From: UBA5109 sp965661005
GTDB lineage: Bacteria; Pseudomonadota; Gammaproteobacteria; Pseudomonadales; Pseudohongiellaceae
Length of the DNA: 64,000 nucleotides
NCBI GenBank assembly: GCA_965661005.1
Contig: CBFICB010000008.1
Coordinates: 67,038 to 131,037 of the forward strand
Reading direction: 5' to 3'
Program-made: the position numbers and the translations under genes
Notes under the pieces: generated by a model
Seen by the model: the letters and a program-made list of their open reading frames with translations, nothing else
Told to the model about the DNA's origin: nothing
The model's database searches: none
Part shown: one piece after another, positions 61,741-64,000 of the stretch
How the letters are laid out: each line of letters starts with the position of its first letter
Numbering within the stretch: the stretch's first letter is position 1

Positions 61741-61862
61741 TTACTGATCCATCAGGGATTGCAGAAATGCTGCTGTTTCCAGATGCACATCACCACCACC
61801 GCTTGACCTAAGACGATGAAACTGCCAAGAGCTCCCTTAACCAGTGCTCTACGTTTTAGCAT
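61741..61862 (-). pseudogene. Decayed Tat-leader ORF
   Basis: A minus-strand ATG at 61862 reads MLKRRALVKGALGSFIVLGQ, a Tat-like leader, and stops after 36 codons (TGA 61752-61754). A neighbouring frame reads SGGGDVHLETAAFLQSLMDQ to a TAA at 61741-61743. The look is of a shortened, frameshifted gene end joined to its leader. Could also be chance; no family assignment. Confidence 0.35.
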
Positions 61863-62172
61863 AATCGTCTTATGGTGATTGTCTTATTGTTCCTGTCTTT
61901 AAAGCTGACGGCATTTTTTAACTTATGGGTCTCATGAGCCTCAAGACCTCGCATCATTCATAACAATGCAACTTAACAAGCCTGATATTAATATTGCCGC
62001 ATATTATGGAACCCCATATAGCCCAATACAAGGTAATGAAGGCATTGAATAATTCACGTTATAAACTTTATATACTTATACTTTTTATATGCTTAAATTA
62101 TTTATATATTTAGCTTATTTATCAGTTGGTTATTGCGGTATATTAATGTATAACATTAGTTTTGATAGCAAA
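61863..62172. other. AT-rich intergenic sequence
   Basis: Together with the decayed leader this makes a 478-base gap between dUTPase and the VOC gene. Strongly AT-rich near 62060-62160. I see no gene, RNA or clear repeat. Confidence 0.4.
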
Positions 62173-62997
62173 TTAAAAATTTCGCAATCCTTCAGTAAGC
62201 ACTACTTTAATACCTGCAGGGTCTGTAAATGAGGCTGAGGCAAACCCAAGTGTATCTATCCACTGATAAGCCTGATCAAACTCAATACCTTTGGCTTCTA
62301 ACCGAAGACAAAATGCTTCAAGGTTTACAATCTCGAAACCGATATGGTCAATAGCTGTTCCATCAGTTGCTGCAAAGGGACCTTCCCCAAGTTCAAAGGG
62401 CCTTTCACCGAGTTGTCCATAACTTAAGTTCATGCCGGGGACATTAGTCGCGGAGGCAATAGTTCCTCTCGCTTGTGTTACCAGGTTAAAAGTGTCGTTA
62501 TACCATTCCAGAAGCTCTTCATAAGCTTCGGTGGAATAATGAATATGGTAGCCAGTAAACTCTTTATAGAGACTTTGATCTTCCTGTAATTCAACTTCCA
62601 CACCACCAGGCAAGGTGACATAGGCATTGGTATAACCTTCTGAACCAGGAAAGATTGGCCCCATATCAAAACCAGCGGCTTCCCATTTATCGATAAACTT
62701 ACCGATATTACGCAGCTTAAATCCAAAATGATGCATGGCAGTTTCCACCGATCTCAATTCTGGCGCTTGCTCGTCAAACATAAGGATGAAATTGGGAAAT
62801 TTAACTGCACTAGTTGAGCCAATAGTTATGCGCTCACCATCAAAATGTTCTATCCAGATAGCAATATGTTCTTCTATATCCGGAACATTCAGGTGTACAT
62901 GCCCATATGCAAGGCCAGCTTCATTGGGAGTGGCTAATTGAGCATTAACCGAATTGGTTAGACACAAGACACTGATAAAAAATGATAGTAATTTCAT
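62173..62997 (-). CDS. Secreted VOC-superfamily protein
   Basis: 274 residues with a Sec leader (FFISVLCLTNSVNAQL) and two VOC modules: AYGHVHLNVPDIEEHIAIWI (metal His), HHFGFKLRNIGKFIDKWEAA, FTGYHIHYSTEAYEELLEWY and DGTAIDHIGFEIVNLEAFCL, ending FTDPAGIKVVLTEGLRNF. Same architecture and export type as the protein at 54676. Starts 14 bases after the interrupted cupin gene, so they were probably one operon. Confidence 0.85.
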   Translation of the reverse strand: MKLLSFFISVLCLTNSVNAQLATPNEAGLAYGHVHLNVPDIEEHIAIWIEHFDGERITIGSTSAVKFPNFILMFDEQAPELRSVETAMHHFGFKLRNIGKFIDKWEAAGFDMGPIFPGSEGYTNAYVTLPGGVEVELQEDQSLYKEFTGYHIHYSTEAYEELLEWYNDTFNLVTQARGTIASATNVPGMNLSYGQLGERPFELGEGPFAATDGTAIDHIGFEIVNLEAFCLRLEAKGIEFDQAYQWIDTLGFASASFTDPAGIKVVLTEGLRNF

Positions 62998-63011
62998 ATT
63001 ACTGATACAAG

Positions 63012-63494
63012 TTATTGCGGTATAGGAGTTGTTTCAACAGGCCCAATACCCATTATCTGAACGATCACTTCTTCATCTTTTGCCATGTCATAGTGATGGC
63101 CTTAAGGCGGCTCGTAGATGAAAGCACCCTCTTCTACCATGATCATATTATCGGGGTCATATACATCAGACTCAGGTCCTGTAGCTACCCACCAATTACC
63201 TTTGAGCACATTAATATACCGAGCTTGATCGTGATAATGCGGGCGGCTGCCAGTTCCTGGAGCCCAGGTAATCTGAAGAACATATAGACCAGGTTCACTT
63301 GGATGACCATATAAGTAAACCCAACCACTATCATCTTGCGGCAAGATATCATCCGGCCCGGCAATCATAAAGTCATGTTCGTCAGGTTCAACCACTTGAG
63401 CTATTGCAGATAAGCTGAATACCCAAAATAAAATGGCACAAGCACTTCCGATGTAAAAAATTTTGTTTGGTTTTAGTTCTTTGGATACTGACAT
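63012..63494 (-). pseudogene. Exported cupin gene interrupted by a stop codon
   Basis: The frame from ATG 63494 (AGAGGTG upstream) has a signal/anchor (SACAILFWVFSLSAIAQV) and a cupin core APGTGSRPHYHDQARYINVL, then KGNWWVATGPESDVYDPDNM, and EEGAFIYEPP before a TAA at 63102-63104. The same frame continues without a gap as GHHYDMAKDEEVIVQIMGIG and ends PVETTPIPQ at 63012. The continuation is ordinary cupin sequence, so the TAA is a nonsense mutation that removes about 30 residues including a conserved strand. Confidence 0.85.
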
Positions 63495-63611
63495 ACACAC
63501 CTCTTTTTTTCTTATCATTACCGTCTAGTAAACAAGAATTCAGTAAAAAGTGCTATAAAAACAGTTATTAGTTTGAATTAATAAAGAAGATATTAACTAT
63601 CTAAAAAATAA

Positions 63612-63633
63612 TGGGGCCGACGGGGATTGAATC
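63612..63633 (-). other. tmRNA (ssrA) 3'-end fragment, candidate att site
   Basis: The minus strand carries TTCAATC followed by CCCCGTCGGCCCCA, which reads as a T-loop, 3' T-stem strand, acceptor strand CGGCCCC and discriminator A, as expected for the end of a tmRNA whose 5' end begins GGGGCCG. The 5' T-stem strand is missing, so only about 22 bases of the gene are present. Such fragments mark the far end of islands integrated in ssrA. By polarity the island would lie at higher coordinates. Confidence 0.6.
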
Positions 63634-63686
63634 ATTCTATATATAGCATTAATTATATAGGTTTAGATTTATAAAAAATAAAAAGA

Positions 63687-63707
63687 TACCCCCATAAGTA
63701 CCCCCAT
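63687..63707 (-). repeat. Tandem GGGGGTA direct repeats near the att fragment
   Basis: ATGGGGGTA occurs twice, 12 bases apart (63687-63695 and 63699-63707 on the minus strand), with a degenerate third copy at about 63717. The pair lies 55 bases from the tmRNA fragment, on the predicted island side. They look like integrase arm-type sites, although this is inference from position. Confidence 0.55.
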
Positions 63708-63768
63708 AATTTAATCTACCCCTCCTTTTTTTACTCAATTTGCTTAAGTTGATTTTCCCTATATATGC

Positions 63769-63800
63769 TAACGTCTGCTTTCGGCCAGAAGCGGACGTTA
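63769..63800. repeat. Inverted repeat around TCGGCCAG
   Basis: 12-bp arms TAACGTCTGCTT and AAGCGGACGTTA with one mismatch and an 8-base loop. No T-run follows. Similar short GC-rich dyads are dispersed in many gammaproteobacterial genomes; here it sits in the non-coding right edge beside the att fragment. Confidence 0.6.
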
Positions 63801-63909
63801 TTCTATCAGCAGAAAATTATCGAATGTTTTGACATCGTGCTTTTGCGTCTTGGGAATAAGGTACCGCGAATTAGAAAGTTGAAAGCAGAATATTTCTCGA
63901 TTTATGAAG

Positions 63910-64000
63910 TTAACTTGTCAGTACCCTCTTGAGAGAAAGATGAGATAATACCGCTGCCTTGGCGATTTCACACCATTCGTCCGCATCAAAGGCGTAGGGA
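63910..64000 (-). CDS. Possible C-terminus of a gene entering from the right
   Basis: A minus-strand frame open at the window edge reads PYAFDADEWCEIAKAAVLSH then LSLKRVLTS and a TAA at 63910-63912. It is too short to assign, and could be a gene end or chance. A Cys- and Trp-containing helix-like segment is all that can be said. Confidence 0.3.
   Translation of the reverse strand, partial: PYAFDADEWCEIAKAAVLSHLSLKRVLTS

Noticed and set aside
8985..63104. Reassigned TAA codon to explain the stops in hpaD and the cupin gene
   Set aside because: TAA ends many intact genes in the window (for example ligA, pobA, speA) at family-typical positions, so the code is standard.
1..64000. CRISPR arrays, transposases and complete IS elements
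   Set aside because: No regularly spaced repeats, cas genes, transposase ORFs or terminal inverted repeats with target duplications were recognised.

Overview
The window looks like chromosome from a free-living, moderately AT-rich aquatic gammaproteobacterium. That placement is an inference from family resemblance: a fused PntA with PntB, a long-form QueF, YadGH, biosynthetic SpeA with the carboxyspermidine route, a CCA-encoding tRNA-Ser, and many secreted sulfatases, tannase-like and M28 enzymes. No 16S gene or other firm taxonomic marker is present.

Layout. (1) 0.1-8.9 kb: a LysR regulator with two helix-turn-helix domains diverges from an eight-gene operon (ligK, galD/ligU, ligJ, ligI, ligA, ligB, ligC, pobA). 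Together these encode the whole route from 4-hydroxybenzoate through protocatechuate 4,5-cleavage to pyruvate and oxaloacetate. (2) 9.0-16.3 kb: a homoprotocatechuate (hpa) meta-cleavage set, hpaE-F-H-I on the minus strand and hpaG-R on the plus strand, around a perfect 16-bp palindrome. The ring-cleaving dioxygenase gene hpaD survives only as a truncated, stop-containing remnant, and HpaF lacks the catalytic Pro-1 of its family. (3) 16.3-21.4 kb: a minus-strand respiratory and sulfur module made of a Tat-exported DsrE-like protein, a one-polypeptide cbb3-type oxidase (CcoN, CcoO and CcoP-like parts fused), a 55-residue membrane protein, a TsdA-like dihaem cytochrome and a rhodanese lipoprotein. 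(4) 21.7-30.2 kb: two different sulfatases, the PntAB transhydrogenase and an M28 metallopeptidase lipoprotein. (5) 30.3-38.2 kb: an AhpD/CMD-like secreted protein, a 2-hydroxyacid dehydrogenase, a MatC-like carrier, an MmgE/PrpD protein, two exported DUF3237 proteins and a tannase/feruloyl-esterase lipoprotein. (6) 38.4-45.8 kb: a hydroxycinnamate catabolic set (Ech, Fcs, AAHS transporter, acyl-CoA dehydrogenase) with two MarR-type regulators, one of them a tandem MarR-MarR fusion, and long inverted repeats in the control regions. (7) 46-52.4 kb: a small cytochrome, a frameshifted HD-GYP gene and a complete arginine-to-spermidine operon (speA, carboxyspermidine dehydrogenase, nspC, speB). (8) 52.5-56 kb: an uncharacterised five-gene run (NTF2-like, esterase, SnoaL-like, VOC, DUF3237). 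(9) 56.2-61.7 kb: tRNA-Ser(GGA), a nitroreductase, queF, yadGH, a K+ channel and a dimeric dUTPase. (10) 61.7-64 kb: a decayed Tat leader, a VOC protein, a cupin gene interrupted by a stop, and a likely integration site carrying the 3' end of a tmRNA gene.

How it fits together. The dominant theme is catabolism of plant- or lignin-derived aromatics. The tannase-like esterase, Fcs and Ech release and shorten hydroxycinnamates to hydroxybenzaldehydes. An aldehyde dehydrogenase not seen here would give 4-hydroxybenzoate, which PobA and the lig operon carry to central metabolites. The hpa branch appears to be decaying. The most unusual system is the fused cbb3 oxidase operon flanked by sulfur-related proteins, a candidate compact thiosulfate/sulfur-to-oxygen electron chain. 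The tmRNA 3' fragment near the right edge suggests that an integrated island lies beyond the window.
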